Below the pieces are notes generated by a model. That model was not told the DNA's origin, did not search any database, and was given only the letters and a program-made list of their open reading frames with translations. This document shows positions 1 to 9,261 of a stretch of 59,482 nucleotides of DNA, piece after piece (position 1 is the first letter of the stretch; each line of letters starts with the position of its first letter). The stretch comes from an uncultured Saprospiraceae bacterium. Its GTDB lineage: Bacteria; Bacteroidota; Bacteroidia; Chitinophagales; Saprospiraceae. Location: the NCBI GenBank assembly GCA_937923345.1, contig CAKZVJ010000130.1, positions 1-59,482 of the forward strand, read 5' to 3'. The position numbers and the translations under genes are program-made.

Positions 1-12
1 CAATTACGTACA

Positions 13-423
13 ATGCTATGCATTTTGACTATTTGTTTTTTTGTGATTACAGTTTCTGCACAAAATACAAGCACATCTATGGCATACGCACACCATGATA
101 TACTGACTCCAAAGTCACCTGCGCCCGCTACAAATTTTGAATCGGCGGATCAAAACGCAAAAATCGCCTCTTTGATTTCACAATCTTTTTTAGATCCAGT
201 AGATGGATACATTGGTCTTGTTTTTTCAAATAATATCAAAGAGCCAAATATATATTACAAGATTGTGGATAGTGCAGGTAGAGAAGTGTACAACGGCTCA
301 GCCCATGCTGCTCCGGGTAGCTCTCCGACACTATACTATAACACACAAAATCTGCCTGGAGGCAAGTACCGTGTTTTTATAGAGAATGCTGATTTTTTCT
401 TGAGCACTTCGTTTATAAAATAA
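13..423 (+). CDS. Small secreted protein with sorting-domain-like C-terminus (5' end may lie outside window)
   Basis: The protein has 136 residues from the ATG at 13. The frame is open to the left edge of the window (codons for QLRT precede the Met), so the true start may be outside. Residues 1-16 form a hydrophobic signal peptide ending at VSAQ. The last 70 residues (GYIGLVF to TSFIK) have the alternating-strand layout of DUF3244-like or T9SS C-terminal domains: strand, IVDSAGREVYNG turn, LPGGKYRVFIENADFF. No catalytic motif is seen. It is probably an exported protein of unknown role. A hairpin terminator follows at 592-622. Confidence 0.65.
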   Translation: MLCILTICFFVITVSAQNTSTSMAYAHHDILTPKSPAPATNFESADQNAKIASLISQSFLDPVDGYIGLVFSNNIKEPNIYYKIVDSAGREVYNGSAHAAPGSSPTLYYNTQNLPGGKYRVFIENADFFLSTSFIK

Positions 424-591
424 TCTTTTCAGCAAGCCCTGAGTCATTATAAATCACCGTGAAGTAGGTACTTGAATATTGCCATTTACAATCTCATTTA
501 TCCTTTGCTTTTGTAGATGCTGACAAGTAATTTTAAAAATACTGAAGCAAGGAAAAAATAAAAGTCCTTTTTCAAAACTTTTCATAAAGAG

Positions 592-622
592 AGACTGTCT
601 ATAACCGTGGACAGTCTTTTTT
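592..622 (+). terminator. Rho-independent terminator
   Basis: AGACTGTC (592-599) pairs with GACAGTCT (610-617) and a run of six T follows. It lies after the secreted protein gene and before the DsbA-like gene, so it separates the two transcripts. Confidence 0.75.
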
Positions 623-646
623 CCATTAGGCCTCGTTTAATCTATT

Positions 647-1318
647 ATGATGATCAGACTTATTTCTATTTTACTTTTATTACAAAACATTTGTATGGCT
701 CAAACTAAACCAACCCTCATTTATATCGGTGATCCCATGTGCTCATGGTGCTATGGCTTCAGTCCAGAATTGAGCAAAGCAACCAAGCAATTAGAAGATA
801 AAGTAGATTTAAAAATTATCATGGGCGGTTTGCGCCCTTACAACACGGAGCACATCGATGGCATGAAGGATTTCCTCAAAGAACATTGGGAGCACGTCAA
901 TCAAGCTAGTAATCAGCCATTCGATTATACCATCTTGGATGACCCAAATTTTATTTATGATACGGAGCCGCCGAGCAGGGCCGTATTAGTGGTGCGTCAT
1001 CTGCAGCCTGACGCCGAACTGGCATTCTTCAAGGATGTGCAGGAGATGTTTTATGCTAAAAACATTCATACCGACAAGGCAAAAAACTACCACTACTTAC
1101 TAGACAAATACGGCATCGACAAGGAAGCTTTTGACACGGCTTTTCAGTCCGAAGACATGAAAGCACTGGTCAAACAAGACTTTATGGAGTCTCAAGAAAT
1201 TGGCGTGCGCAGTTTCCCCACAATGATATTGCTCAAGGATGGTCAATATACAGTGGTTGCCAAAGGCTATACCCAAGCAGAAAATGTAGTGAAGATGGTC
1301 AACAGAATCATCGAGTAA
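647..1318 (+). CDS. DsbA/FrnE-family thioredoxin-fold protein, exported
   Basis: This 223-residue protein begins with a signal peptide (cleavage near CMAQ, about residue 19). A thioredoxin-fold strand follows, then the redox motif CSWC (about residues 33-36, in GDPMCSWCYGF), a helical insertion domain, and the cis-proline loop VRSFPTMIL near residue 190. This order fits the DsbA-like protein-disulfide isomerase family (COG3531 type). After export it would act on thiols in the periplasm. MM at the start leaves the first or second Met as start. It appears monocistronic. Confidence 0.85.
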   Translation: MMIRLISILLLLQNICMAQTKPTLIYIGDPMCSWCYGFSPELSKATKQLEDKVDLKIIMGGLRPYNTEHIDGMKDFLKEHWEHVNQASNQPFDYTILDDPNFIYDTEPPSRAVLVVRHLQPDAELAFFKDVQEMFYAKNIHTDKAKNYHYLLDKYGIDKEAFDTAFQSEDMKALVKQDFMESQEIGVRSFPTMILLKDGQYTVVAKGYTQAENVVKMVNRIIE

Positions 1319-1659
1319 AGCTATATTTTATTTCTATTTTTTTCTTTGGGTGATGTCCTCTCCCCACCCCTACTGGCCTACGCGTAGGACCCAGGCTGTC
1401 CAGGACTCCGCTATCGCTACGGTACGCCGTCTATCTGAAAAAGATAGCCAGCGCACATCGCACTCCTCTTCGCCTCCGCTACGCTTCAGCTTGATGAGCA
1501 CGATTCCTTACCATCCTTATCACATTGGTTTGTTTTTATCATATCATTTTACACTAAGCACATAGCTGTTATTAAAGTATTGTTAAATCACTAAAAAAGT
1601 GTCCTTTTGCACTCAAATCCGTATAAAAAAAATAAGCTACCAACTTTTATTCGTTCAGA
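1319..1659. other. Intergenic region with a GC-rich islet
   Basis: About 340 bases without a convincing gene. Positions 1366-1510 are markedly GC-richer than the surroundings and contain words such as GTCCAGGACTCCGC and CGCCTCCGCTACGC, like the islets near 8870, 19120, 28470, 44680 and 46090. The open frame at 1350-1565 is low-complexity and not protein-like. The remainder (1515-1659) is AT-rich and probably holds the promoter of the next gene, but no exact TAnnTTTG element was found. Confidence 0.5.
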
Positions 1660-3027
1660 ATGGTTATCTTCTTAACTAATAGTTTGAGTTTTGATTACTT
1701 ACAAATTAAATCTTTGTCCTTGCCTAAAAAGAGCCAACATATTTCTTTCACATTCCTAGCACAGATTTTTCTGTGTGGTTTGCTTTTTATGGCTAGTCCA
1801 GCTTTTAGTCAAACCTCCCAAATTAAAAATGGTGTAAATATCCAAGCCTCCTATTATAATGGAGGTCGAGTTAATATTGGCTGGGAACTCATGAAAGAGT
1901 ATCCTGAAATAGAAGCAGTGCGAATCGAGATAGAACCTGCGCTCGCCCATCAGGCTATATCTTGGATACGAGAAGCACACGAAAATGGCTATCAAGTAAT
2001 TGCGACTTATCATGACGCGACAAAACTGGGAAGCAATGACACACAAGAGCTTCTCAACGCGGCTCATTGGTGGGAAGATAATTATAATAATTTATCTAGC
2101 TCTGGACCTATCATCATCAACTTAATGAACGAATGGGGCAGTCACACTATCAGTCCTGCGGAGTATGCTGCTGCTTACAATGAGGCCATAGATATTATCA
2201 GACCATTTTATTCTGGTAAAATAATTGTCGATGTACCTGGTTGGGGGCAAGCTACGAAAATAGCTGCTGATGCCTATCCCCTATTTGATGATCAGAATAT
2301 CACTTACTCTATCCATATCTATACGAGTGCATTCAATGTAGAACAAAAAAGATGGTTAGCGCATGAGGACCTTGCCTATCTAGACGCTACTGGTGCCGAT
2401 TGTATGGTTGGAGAATTCTGCGATACGGCTACTGGAGGTGCAGATTGGTGTACTATCATAGACAATTGTTTTGCCAATGAATGGCCACTCTTTGGCTGGG
2501 CATGGAATGGAGATGGTAGGAATATGAATATGACAGAACCCCACTGGAGAGATCAACCACGGGCTAACGAATTTAGACCCACAGAGTTTATGAAAGTGAT
2601 TACAGATAAATTAAAAGGAATCCCATGCTACACCCAGGCGGATGAGGACTGTACAGGGGACATGATTGGAGAAAGATGTGAAGATAAAAATCCATATACT
2701 GTCAATGACCGCTTCAATGAATATTGTCATTGCGTTGGACACTTCAACTCAAATCTCCAATTTAAAAACACTACTCAAAAGGAGTTAATAATATACCCTA
2801 ACCCTGTAGAAAGTAATCAAGAAATTAGTATCGAGCTATTCCAAATTAATGCATTTGGGCATCTCCAAATTTACAACAGTATTGGAGAAAATATAATAAG
2901 TGTTCCAACCACATTCCATCAAGAACGAATCAACATCAATACTGAACGTTTTATTCCAGGTGTATATTGGGTCAGTTTTCAAGATGGAGAAGATATCAGA
3001 CTTGCTAAGGCGTTTGTGGTATATTAG
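1660..3027 (+). CDS. T9SS-exported glycoside hydrolase family 5 (mannanase/cellulase-like)
   Basis: This 455-residue protein has a late signal peptide (LAQIFLCGLLFMASPAFSQ, about 33-51), so the real start may be an internal TTG. A GH5-type TIM barrel follows: acid/base in INLMNEWG (E158), DVPGWGQ, SIHIYTSA, nucleophile in MVGEFC (E252), and WAWNGDGRN near 280. The motif set resembles beta-mannanase-like GH5 members, but the substrate is inferred. A Cys-rich linker (323-358; GERCEDKNPYTVND then CHC) resembles the CDDGNPxTxxD modules of Bacteroidota exoproteins. A T9SS sorting domain starts at YPNP (about 379) and ends the protein. It is predicted to be secreted or cell-surface bound and to act on plant or algal polysaccharide. 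Confidence 0.85.
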   Translation: MVIFLTNSLSFDYLQIKSLSLPKKSQHISFTFLAQIFLCGLLFMASPAFSQTSQIKNGVNIQASYYNGGRVNIGWELMKEYPEIEAVRIEIEPALAHQAISWIREAHENGYQVIATYHDATKLGSNDTQELLNAAHWWEDNYNNLSSSGPIIINLMNEWGSHTISPAEYAAAYNEAIDIIRPFYSGKIIVDVPGWGQATKIAADAYPLFDDQNITYSIHIYTSAFNVEQKRWLAHEDLAYLDATGADCMVGEFCDTATGGADWCTIIDNCFANEWPLFGWAWNGDGRNMNMTEPHWRDQPRANEFRPTEFMKVITDKLKGIPCYTQADEDCTGDMIGERCEDKNPYTVNDRFNEYCHCVGHFNSNLQFKNTTQKELIIYPNPVESNQEISIELFQINAFGHLQIYNSIGENIISVPTTFHQERININTERFIPGVYWVSFQDGEDIRLAKAFVVY

Positions 3028-3132
3028 GACTTCTTTTTCTTTTCTAAGTATACTTTCTTAGCAAATCAGCTAATCAATTAGCCTAGCTATTCATCTCCTA
3101 CTCCCAGCTATTCGTCTAATTTTCAATATTAT

Positions 3133-3164
3133 TTGCTGGTTTCAATAATTAAAAAGTATATTTA
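3133..3164 (+). promoter_or_regulatory. Candidate Bacteroidota-type promoter
   Basis: TTG at 3133-3135, a 21-base spacer, then TATATTTA at 3157-3164, one mismatch from the Bacteroidota -7 consensus TAnnTTTG. It is 30 bases ahead of the AI-2E permease start and would drive the three-gene operon to 6343. Confidence 0.45.
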
Positions 3165-3194
3165 GATTTAAGAAATATCAAAATCATCCTCCAT

Positions 3195-4241
3195 TTGAAA
3201 AAAGAGAATATCTCTCAACGCTTATTTTTACTATTAGTCTTCTTCGTCAGTTTTATATTTTTAGGACTTATTAAGGAGTTTAGCTTGGGTATTTTCTGGG
3301 CTGTCGTGTTGAGTATTCTATTCTCGAATTCTCACTCCAAGATTTTCAACAGGATGAGAAAAAAACCAAACCTTGCAGCGGCTCTTACCTTATCTGGGAT
3401 CCTAGTTGTAGTAATTCTACCTTTAGCCCTGCTCTCAGTGGCGGTCACTAATGAAACGATTCACTTAATAGAAGATTTAAACAAATCAAAAATTTCACTT
3501 CGAGAAATCTTTGGTGATCTAGAGCATTGGGCAAGTCCGTATCTGAGAAAAATTGGATTCACCTATGCCAATATAGAATCTATAGTTAGTGATTTTGCTT
3601 TAGATTCTTCTGGTCTTTTGGGCTCCAAAGTATTGGGATATACTTCAAATATATTCAATACATTATTCCAAATAGCCATTATGCTTTACGTGTTATATTT
3701 CTTTTTGAGAGATGGTAATGATATCAAAAAATCTATTATAAAAAACTTCCCACTGTTAAACTCAATTGAATATCGGCTATTCAACCGATTTACAAATGTG
3801 ACTAAAGCTACCGTAAAAGGAAGTTTACTTATTGCTATACTGCAAGGTGTACTGGGTGGCATTTTATTTTCTCTAATTGGTGTCAAGGGCGCCTTAGTTT
3901 GGGGCACATTGATGATCTTAGCGAGTTTATTACCTGTAGGGGGGATTATTGTTTGGGGCCCGATAGCAGCGATCTATTGCTATCAAGGTCAGTATATGCA
4001 GGGAGTTATTATCATCCTTGTTGGCTCTTTATTAATTGGATTGTTAGACAATTTTCTTAGACCTCGTTTAGTAGGGAATGACACCAAATTACCTGACTAC
4101 ATCATATTGATTTCTACCCTTGGGGGTATCTCCTGGTTTGGGTTGAGTGGTTTTGTACTAGGACCAGTTATTGCGGCATTATTCATTACCTGTTGGAAGA
4201 TAGTGGGAGAAACTTACGGAAGAGATCAAAAAACAATATAG
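3195..4241 (+). CDS. AI-2E family transporter (PerM/TqsA-like permease)
   Basis: This 348-residue inner-membrane protein starts at TTG (3195). Two N-terminal helices are followed by a hydrophilic stretch (about 85-145), then further helices. The family signature lies in the second half: DGNDIKKSI, the helix pair with LLPVGGIIVWGP (about 245-260), the polar DNFLRPRLVG loop (about 283-292) and GPVIAALF near the end. Members export small molecules such as autoinducer-2 or act in cation/proton exchange; the substrate here is unknown. DUF4846 follows after 26 bases and the methyltransferase after a further 18, suggesting one transcript. Confidence 0.85.
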   Translation: MKKENISQRLFLLLVFFVSFIFLGLIKEFSLGIFWAVVLSILFSNSHSKIFNRMRKKPNLAAALTLSGILVVVILPLALLSVAVTNETIHLIEDLNKSKISLREIFGDLEHWASPYLRKIGFTYANIESIVSDFALDSSGLLGSKVLGYTSNIFNTLFQIAIMLYVLYFFLRDGNDIKKSIIKNFPLLNSIEYRLFNRFTNVTKATVKGSLLIAILQGVLGGILFSLIGVKGALVWGTLMILASLLPVGGIIVWGPIAAIYCYQGQYMQGVIIILVGSLLIGLLDNFLRPRLVGNDTKLPDYIILISTLGGISWFGLSGFVLGPVIAALFITCWKIVGETYGRDQKTI

Positions 4242-4267
4242 TGTAGGAGTATTACGTTTCTTGTGAT

Positions 4268-5161
4268 ATGCCTAGCAGTTACTCTCTTTTATCTCTTGCT
4301 TTATTGACTTTTCTTCTCTGCGCATGCGACAAATCCAGGCCAGTATCTCCAACTCAAATTGTACATAATCCTTTTTCTACCGCCTCCGTTCCTGAACCAC
4401 AAACGAAGTATATCAATTCTGCTGGTAAGGTCATTAGAGATAGGGTTTTGTTGCCCGAAGGTTTTCAAAGAATTTCACCAAATAAAAATAGCTTTGGATA
4501 CTACCTGCAAAATTTTCCGCTCAAACCACATGGCACTAAAGTATATCTTCACGATGGCACACCAAAATACACACAAGGATACCATCTTGCTGTATTGGAC
4601 ATAGATACAGGAAAACGAAATCTACAACAATGTGCAGATGCCATAATACGACTGCGTGCGGAATATCTGTATGCGCAAGCAGATCATGATGACATCCAGT
4701 TTCACTTTACCAATGGATTCCTCGCCAAATATAGTAGATGGAAAACTGGTGAAAGAATCAGCGTAAAAGACAATACCGTAAAGTGGTATAATGCAACATC
4801 TGCAGACTCATCTTACAAGACTTTTCGAAAGTACATGGATATGGTTTTCTCTTTTGCAGGAACACTCTCCTTAGAGAAGGAACTTACTAGTAAGTCTATC
4901 AAAGAACTAGATATTGGAGACGTATTTATTCAAGGAGGGTCTCCAGGACATGCCGTTATAGTGGTAGATGTCGCAGTACATGACATTTCTGGAGAAAAAC
5001 TCTTCCTTATAGCACAAAGCTATATGCCCGCACAAGATATTCATATCATCAAAAAAAATAAAAATCTGAACTTTAGCCCCTGGTATAGTGCAATTGAAAT
5101 ACAACAAGAGCTAAAGATTCCTGAATGGAGTTTTAGCCCTCAAGACTTGAAATCATTTTAG
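4268..5161 (+). CDS. DUF4846 domain lipoprotein
   Basis: This 297-residue lipoprotein has a lipobox ending at C20 (LLCAC). The rest matches the DUF4846 pattern: LPEGFQRI and SFGYYLQNFPLKP (about 60-85), LQQCADAIIRLRAEYLYA (about 119-136), FHFTNGF, FAGTLSLEKEL (about 198-208), GDVFIQGGSPGHAVIVVD (about 218-235) and AQSYMPAQDIHI (about 250-261). The conserved Cys, Gly-Gly-Ser and His could form an active site, but the family has no established function. It sits second in an operon with an AI-2E permease and a methyltransferase. Confidence 0.85.
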   Translation: MPSSYSLLSLALLTFLLCACDKSRPVSPTQIVHNPFSTASVPEPQTKYINSAGKVIRDRVLLPEGFQRISPNKNSFGYYLQNFPLKPHGTKVYLHDGTPKYTQGYHLAVLDIDTGKRNLQQCADAIIRLRAEYLYAQADHDDIQFHFTNGFLAKYSRWKTGERISVKDNTVKWYNATSADSSYKTFRKYMDMVFSFAGTLSLEKELTSKSIKELDIGDVFIQGGSPGHAVIVVDVAVHDISGEKLFLIAQSYMPAQDIHIIKKNKNLNFSPWYSAIEIQQELKIPEWSFSPQDLKSF

Positions 5162-5179
5162 ATTTAGCTATCTTCGAGC

Positions 5180-6343
5180 ATGGATAATTTTGAAGCCTTT
5201 ATGCGCTCCTTTTTTATGTGCGTAAAAGAAGACACCTTTGCTAGACTCACGCTCAGCAAGCCTACAGATCCAACATCTGAGGTAAAAAAACTCATCATAA
5301 AAATGATCTTAATAAAAGAAAAGAGACACTTTTCTTTTGTTTATCGATATGAGACGAAAGACATTACAAAAAATTATGATATTGAAGAAGGAGGAGATAG
5401 TATCATTCAGCTTATCCAAACTGATTTTGGTATCGCCAATTTATTTACGGAGCTGAATCACTTTTCTTTAGAAAAACAAGACAACGGAAAATATAAATTC
5501 AAAAAGCAAAAGCAAGATGGGAGCGTAAAGGCTACTCGTAGTCATGACAAGCAAAAGAAAAGCCTACGCTCCAAAGATGACTATCTCAAAGCGCTAGGCA
5601 TACTCAATCAAAAAGGAAATGTTCAAAAAGATAAAGGCGACAAGCTAAAACAAGTCAATAAGTATGTTGAAATCATAGATGGCATCCTGCGCAAAAATGA
5701 AAGCTTAGATAAAATCGATCCATTACATATCGTAGATATGGGTTCTGGCAAAGGCTACCTTACCTTTGCGTTGTATGATTACCTGGCCAATACTAAGGGG
5801 AAGAAGCTAAGGCTACAAGGGATAGAAATGAGAAGCGAATTGGTTAGTATTTGTAACAAGATTGCAGATAAAGTAAAATTTGATCATCTCACTTTTGAGC
5901 AAGGCACTATAGAAGAAGTCCAGCCATCCTCGATAGATGTTCTCATTGCGCTTCACGCCTGCGATACGGCTACTGACGATGCCATCCTCAAAGGAATTCA
6001 ATCCGAAGCGTCCTTAATAATTTGTGCACCTTGTTGTCATAAGCAGGTTCGGAAAGCCATGAAGGATGCGCCTGCCGTTTCTCCAATTACTCAATTTGGG
6101 ATTTTAAAAGAAAGACAAGCTGAGTTGTTGACGGATACTATACGTGCGCTTATCTTAGAATTGTATGGCTACAAAGCGCACATTTTTGAATTTATCTCTT
6201 CTGAACATACTGGCAAGAACCTCATGATTACCGCGATTAAGCATAAGGGCAAAGTGGACAAAAAGCGAATTCAAAAAGAAATTGATTCAATTAAAACGAC
6301 TTTTGGAATAGAAGAGCATTATCTGGAAAATATTTTATCGTAA
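5180..6343 (+). CDS. Class I SAM-dependent methyltransferase (Methyltransf_32/METTL25-like)
   Basis: This 387-residue cytoplasmic protein has an N-terminal region of about 160 residues rich in Lys and charged helices, perhaps for RNA binding. A Rossmann methyltransferase domain follows: SAM motif I VDMGSGKGYLTFAL (about 186-199), acidic motif LQGIEMR, ALHACDTATDDAI (about 259-271) and CAPCCHKQ (about 283-290). The paired HACDTATD and CAPCCH motifs are typical of the Methyltransf_32 group, related to eukaryotic METTL25/GSTCD. An RNA substrate is inferred, not shown. It is the last gene of the operon starting at 3195. Confidence 0.8.
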   Translation: MDNFEAFMRSFFMCVKEDTFARLTLSKPTDPTSEVKKLIIKMILIKEKRHFSFVYRYETKDITKNYDIEEGGDSIIQLIQTDFGIANLFTELNHFSLEKQDNGKYKFKKQKQDGSVKATRSHDKQKKSLRSKDDYLKALGILNQKGNVQKDKGDKLKQVNKYVEIIDGILRKNESLDKIDPLHIVDMGSGKGYLTFALYDYLANTKGKKLRLQGIEMRSELVSICNKIADKVKFDHLTFEQGTIEEVQPSSIDVLIALHACDTATDDAILKGIQSEASLIICAPCCHKQVRKAMKDAPAVSPITQFGILKERQAELLTDTIRALILELYGYKAHIFEFISSEHTGKNLMITAIKHKGKVDKKRIQKEIDSIKTTFGIEEHYLENILS

Positions 6344-6541
6344 AGAAAATATGTAGTGACTATCCTCTTATTGTACAGTAAAACTTGAATACTCCGTTTG
6401 CTACTGACTTCCCATTCTTTACTTTATTAGGTATTTCATTACATTGTTAATTAAATTGATTTTCAGTATTTAATACGTCAAATTTATCATTTCACAATGT
6501 AATTTTTTCTAATAAAATATTCTTGCTTGCTGTTCTTTCAC

Positions 6542-6614
6542 GTTCTTTTTTCCCGTAAAAAAGAACCAAAAACCTCTCGACTGTAAACCTGCCTGACTGC
6601 GTCACGCAGGCAGG
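6542..6614. repeat. Two inverted repeats in the 6344-6944 intergenic gap
   Basis: GTTCTTTTTT (6542-6551) and AAAAAAGAAC (6557-6566) form a perfect 10-bp stem with a 5-base loop. At 6588-6614 a 27-bp palindromic element runs CCTGCCTG to CAGGCAGG, related to the element in the tRNA remnant at 57108-57136. The open frame 6538-6783 on the minus strand runs through these elements and is not protein-like. The rest of the 600-base gap is AT-rich with nothing recognised. Confidence 0.75.
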
Positions 6615-6944
6615 GATTCTTAACGCTTATGCAAGCTAAAAAGTCTAAAGGCTTAAAACTCATTATAGATACTTTTTTTACCCTTAATTGTAAGTAATAA
6701 CGGAATGCTTGTTCGACTGTATGGCTGTACGTTTGACTCAAACAGTTAAGCCTTCTGACGACTTTTCTTAACGCATACAACACTAAATCTTTAAAGGTCG
6801 ATATTTATTCTAGTTTAATAATTTTACTCTTATTTAAAATCAAAAATGTAACCCATATACCCATTCATAATCTCAATATTTTATTCGAGAGTCTTGAAGT
6901 ATTTTAATCCTACTGTACAACAAACGGATAGTCAGTAAAAATAT

Positions 6945-7514
6945 TTATTCGCTCTGTTCTTCTGCTTTTAATGTCTCCATTTTAGCAAGGAGGTCATTTC
7001 GTCTGTTTTCATATTCCTTCTTGGCTTTGGTATAGCTATTGTATTTATTGGAGTTGCTCATAGATGTACCTATCAATACCGCTATTGTGAATAATAGTCC
7101 AAATAATATAGGAACTATTGGTACATCGCCTTTTGGTGAATTTGACCCAGCAATGCTAAAGAAAAACATTATTCCTAGAAGCATAATTGTGATTACTCCA
7201 AAAGTAATTCCAGCAGAAGATCCAGAATCTGGCGCTACAGATTGTCCATTTTTCTGCACCATAAACGGTTCTCTTTCTAAAAGCCATTCTCGATCTATTC
7301 TTTCGACTTCATGTTCGAGTAATTGCAAATTAGAGTTATCAAGTATTGCCTCCGTATTGGCCTTTATCTCTCCAATCACTTCTGTAAATACTACTCCACC
7401 GGACTCTTTTATAGTTAATGAGCTACCACAATAACTACAGTTAAAGAACTTGATACCCTGATTGACATCTAGGTCAGCGGCACAGTGATTACACTTTAAG
7501 GATGTTATCTCCAT
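6945..7514 (-). CDS. Zinc-ribbon membrane protein of unknown function
   Basis: This 189-residue protein opens with a four-Cys zinc ribbon (CNHC at about 8-11 and CSYC at about 26-29). A charged helical stretch follows (about 60-90), then two membrane helices (about 103-122 and 134-152) and a C-terminal coiled coil rich in K and E (about 160-186). The layout places a cytoplasmic zinc ribbon on a two-helix anchor. No enzyme motif is visible. It appears monocistronic; the propeller gene upstream on the same strand is 90 bases away. Confidence 0.7.
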   Translation of the reverse strand: MEITSLKCNHCAADLDVNQGIKFFNCSYCGSSLTIKESGGVVFTEVIGEIKANTEAILDNSNLQLLEHEVERIDREWLLEREPFMVQKNGQSVAPDSGSSAGITFGVITIMLLGIMFFFSIAGSNSPKGDVPIVPILFGLLFTIAVLIGTSMSNSNKYNSYTKAKKEYENRRNDLLAKMETLKAEEQSE

Positions 7515-7604
7515 TTTATTTTGTTTGATCTAATATAACCAAAAGGGAGAATGATTTAAAAACAATTTCGACGAAACAGTTTAATAAAGGGACATTCATA
7601 AGAT

Positions 7605-8816
7605 TTAGATATCAATTCTCTTGAAGTTCTCACCGTCATATTGGTACACATGAGTTAAGTCCTCCCCTATCCCAAACCACAATTTTCCATTTTTGTCTTT
7701 CAGAATAGACTTGACGGTATCGCTAGGTATGCCCTTTCCTTCGGTGAAATGGGTAAATGCAAAATCTGAAAGGGCCGAAGGATCATAACGCCAGAGGCCG
7801 TTACCAAAGGTTCCAAACCACATCACTCCACTGTCTTCTTGCACAATAGTTTGGATACCATCTAGCATATCAACTTTCTCTAGGTTCTGGCTGCGGACCT
7901 CGTTGAGTGTGTAGAATCCTTTTTCCTTGGTGAAGCATCTAAAAGGCTCCACTCCTTTTTTGAACGCTTGGTGGTCATACGTATATAAGCCCTCCAAAAC
8001 ATTGCTTATCCATATTAACCCAGAAGCGTCTTGAAAGATGCAGCGTACAATTCCTTTCTCTGCTTCTTGATTGATACAAGTAAGCCCCTCTTTGTTGTAT
8101 TTAAAAATACCGCCTGCTTCAGTACCAAACCAGATATTACCATAACTATCTCTTGTATGGCTGTACATACAATATTGACTGCGAAATCCTATATCATATT
8201 CGGCAAGTTCTGGAAATGTAAATTGTTTAAGCGTATTGTTTTCGTATTTGTATACTCCATTTGATGAAATGTTACCATACCATAAACTATTATATTCGCG
8301 ATCCCAATTATTATCTACATACTTAAGACTTGTGCTTAGTGCCTCAGCTTTGCCTTCTGTTTGCAATGCCATAAATTCATCACCATCAAATGTAGTGACC
8401 CCATGGAGAGTGGCAAATATGATATTGTGATTTGCGTCTTCTTGGATATCTCGCACAGCATTTCCTCTTGGTACTTTTCTATTATTGAATTCAATTATCT
8501 CTTTGCCAGGGATGCCATTTTCAGTGTTGTAATACCTAAACTTCTTTGCGCCTGACGGAAAGCTATCTCTTGGATCATACTTTGCCATTCCGTCACACCA
8601 CGACCCAAACCAATATACACCCTCACTATCTTGGAACATCGATAGTATCATGGAATTAAACTCTAGAACAGAGTCTATACTAGCATTAGCATTTCTCTGA
8701 AATGGATTGGTGCTTAGGTCTATCTCGGTATTGCTTTGCGCAGTTGGCGTACTACAATTTGAAAAGAATACCAGACCCATAGTAATGACTACGAAAAACC
8801 AGAATCTATTTTTCAA
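7605..8816 (-). CDS. Two-component-regulator-propeller (Reg_prop) lipoprotein
   Basis: This 403-residue protein has a lipoprotein signal ending at C21 (FFSNCSTP). The body is a series of beta-propeller blades with the Reg_prop signature D..G..WFG: DSEGVYWFGSW (about 63), DSYGNIWFGTEAGGIFKYN (about 223), DASGLIWISNVLEGLYTYD (about 258), EDSGVMWFGTFGNGLWRYD (about 331), and KDKNGKLWFGIGED near the end. In hybrid sensors this fold is the periplasmic ligand domain. Here it stands alone as an outer- or inner-membrane lipoprotein with no kinase attached. Role unknown; it could be a surface or periplasmic binding module. Confidence 0.8.
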   Translation of the reverse strand: MKNRFWFFVVITMGLVFFSNCSTPTAQSNTEIDLSTNPFQRNANASIDSVLEFNSMILSMFQDSEGVYWFGSWCDGMAKYDPRDSFPSGAKKFRYYNTENGIPGKEIIEFNNRKVPRGNAVRDIQEDANHNIIFATLHGVTTFDGDEFMALQTEGKAEALSTSLKYVDNNWDREYNSLWYGNISSNGVYKYENNTLKQFTFPELAEYDIGFRSQYCMYSHTRDSYGNIWFGTEAGGIFKYNKEGLTCINQEAEKGIVRCIFQDASGLIWISNVLEGLYTYDHQAFKKGVEPFRCFTKEKGFYTLNEVRSQNLEKVDMLDGIQTIVQEDSGVMWFGTFGNGLWRYDPSALSDFAFTHFTEGKGIPSDTVKSILKDKNGKLWFGIGEDLTHVYQYDGENFKRIDI

Positions 8817-8865
8817 TTTTTCTGGAAAGATAATGATTATTCTATAAAGGATTTTTTTTGCGAGA

Positions 8866-9030
8866 AGGATGCTAAGGACTGACGCGAAAGCGGCAGGTCC
8901 CGATCGTATTTACCAAAAACCTGTAAATAATGGCAATTGTTTGGTGCCAGAAAAATCTATCGGGACGGAAACGAACGTGGACTCCTGCACAGCCTGGTAG
9001 CCGACTTTTTCTGTCGGATGCTCGCCCTTA
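8866..9030. other. GC-rich intergenic islet with hairpins
   Basis: GC-richer stretch between the start of the propeller gene and the repeat arrays. It contains CCGAC/GTCGG around 9001-9017 and the CCCGATCG and ATCGGGAC words that could pair over about 60 bases. It resembles islets elsewhere in the window. No coding potential seen. Confidence 0.45.
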
Positions 9031-9036
9031 TTAATG

Positions 9037-9229
9037 AGAAATTTTCAATGAGAAATTTTCAATGCTTTTCTAACGTGTGCAAATAACCAATGAGCAACGT
9101 AATCAATGATCAATTTTCGATGTACAATTTTCAATGCAGAATCAATGTGCAATTTTCAATGATCAATTTTCAATGCTGCTTTGACTTGTACAATTTTCAA
9201 TGCTACTTTAGCTTGAATAATTTTCAATG
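9037..9229. repeat. Dispersed 14-bp repeat array (NNNAATTTTCAATG)
   Basis: Eight copies of a unit ending AATTTTCAATG (one has CGATG) are at 9037-9050, 9051-9064, 9109-9122, 9123-9136, 9148-9161, 9162-9175, 9189-9202 and about 9217-9229. Six are in directly abutting pairs, so the array grew by 14-bp steps; spacer sequences differ. It lies between the 5' end of the propeller gene and the 3' end of the DUF4249 gene. Confidence 0.8.
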
Positions 9230-9261
9230 AAGAGGTTATATTGTTCTGGGACTCGTCTCGC

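Noticed and set aside
1350-1565. 71-codon open frame after the DsbA-like gene
   Set aside because: It runs through a GC-rich repeat islet; composition (Ser/Arg/Pro/His) is not protein-like and no start context or family is seen.
6538-6783. 81-codon minus frame
   Set aside because: Contains two palindromic elements and has random composition.
8830-8845. GATAATGATTATTCT as a Fur box before the propeller gene
   Set aside because: Resembles half of the Fur consensus, but AT-rich flanks give such words by chance and the gene has no iron link.
9037-9229. CRISPR array
   Set aside because: The repeat unit is 14 bases with abutting copies and irregular spacers; no cas genes nearby.
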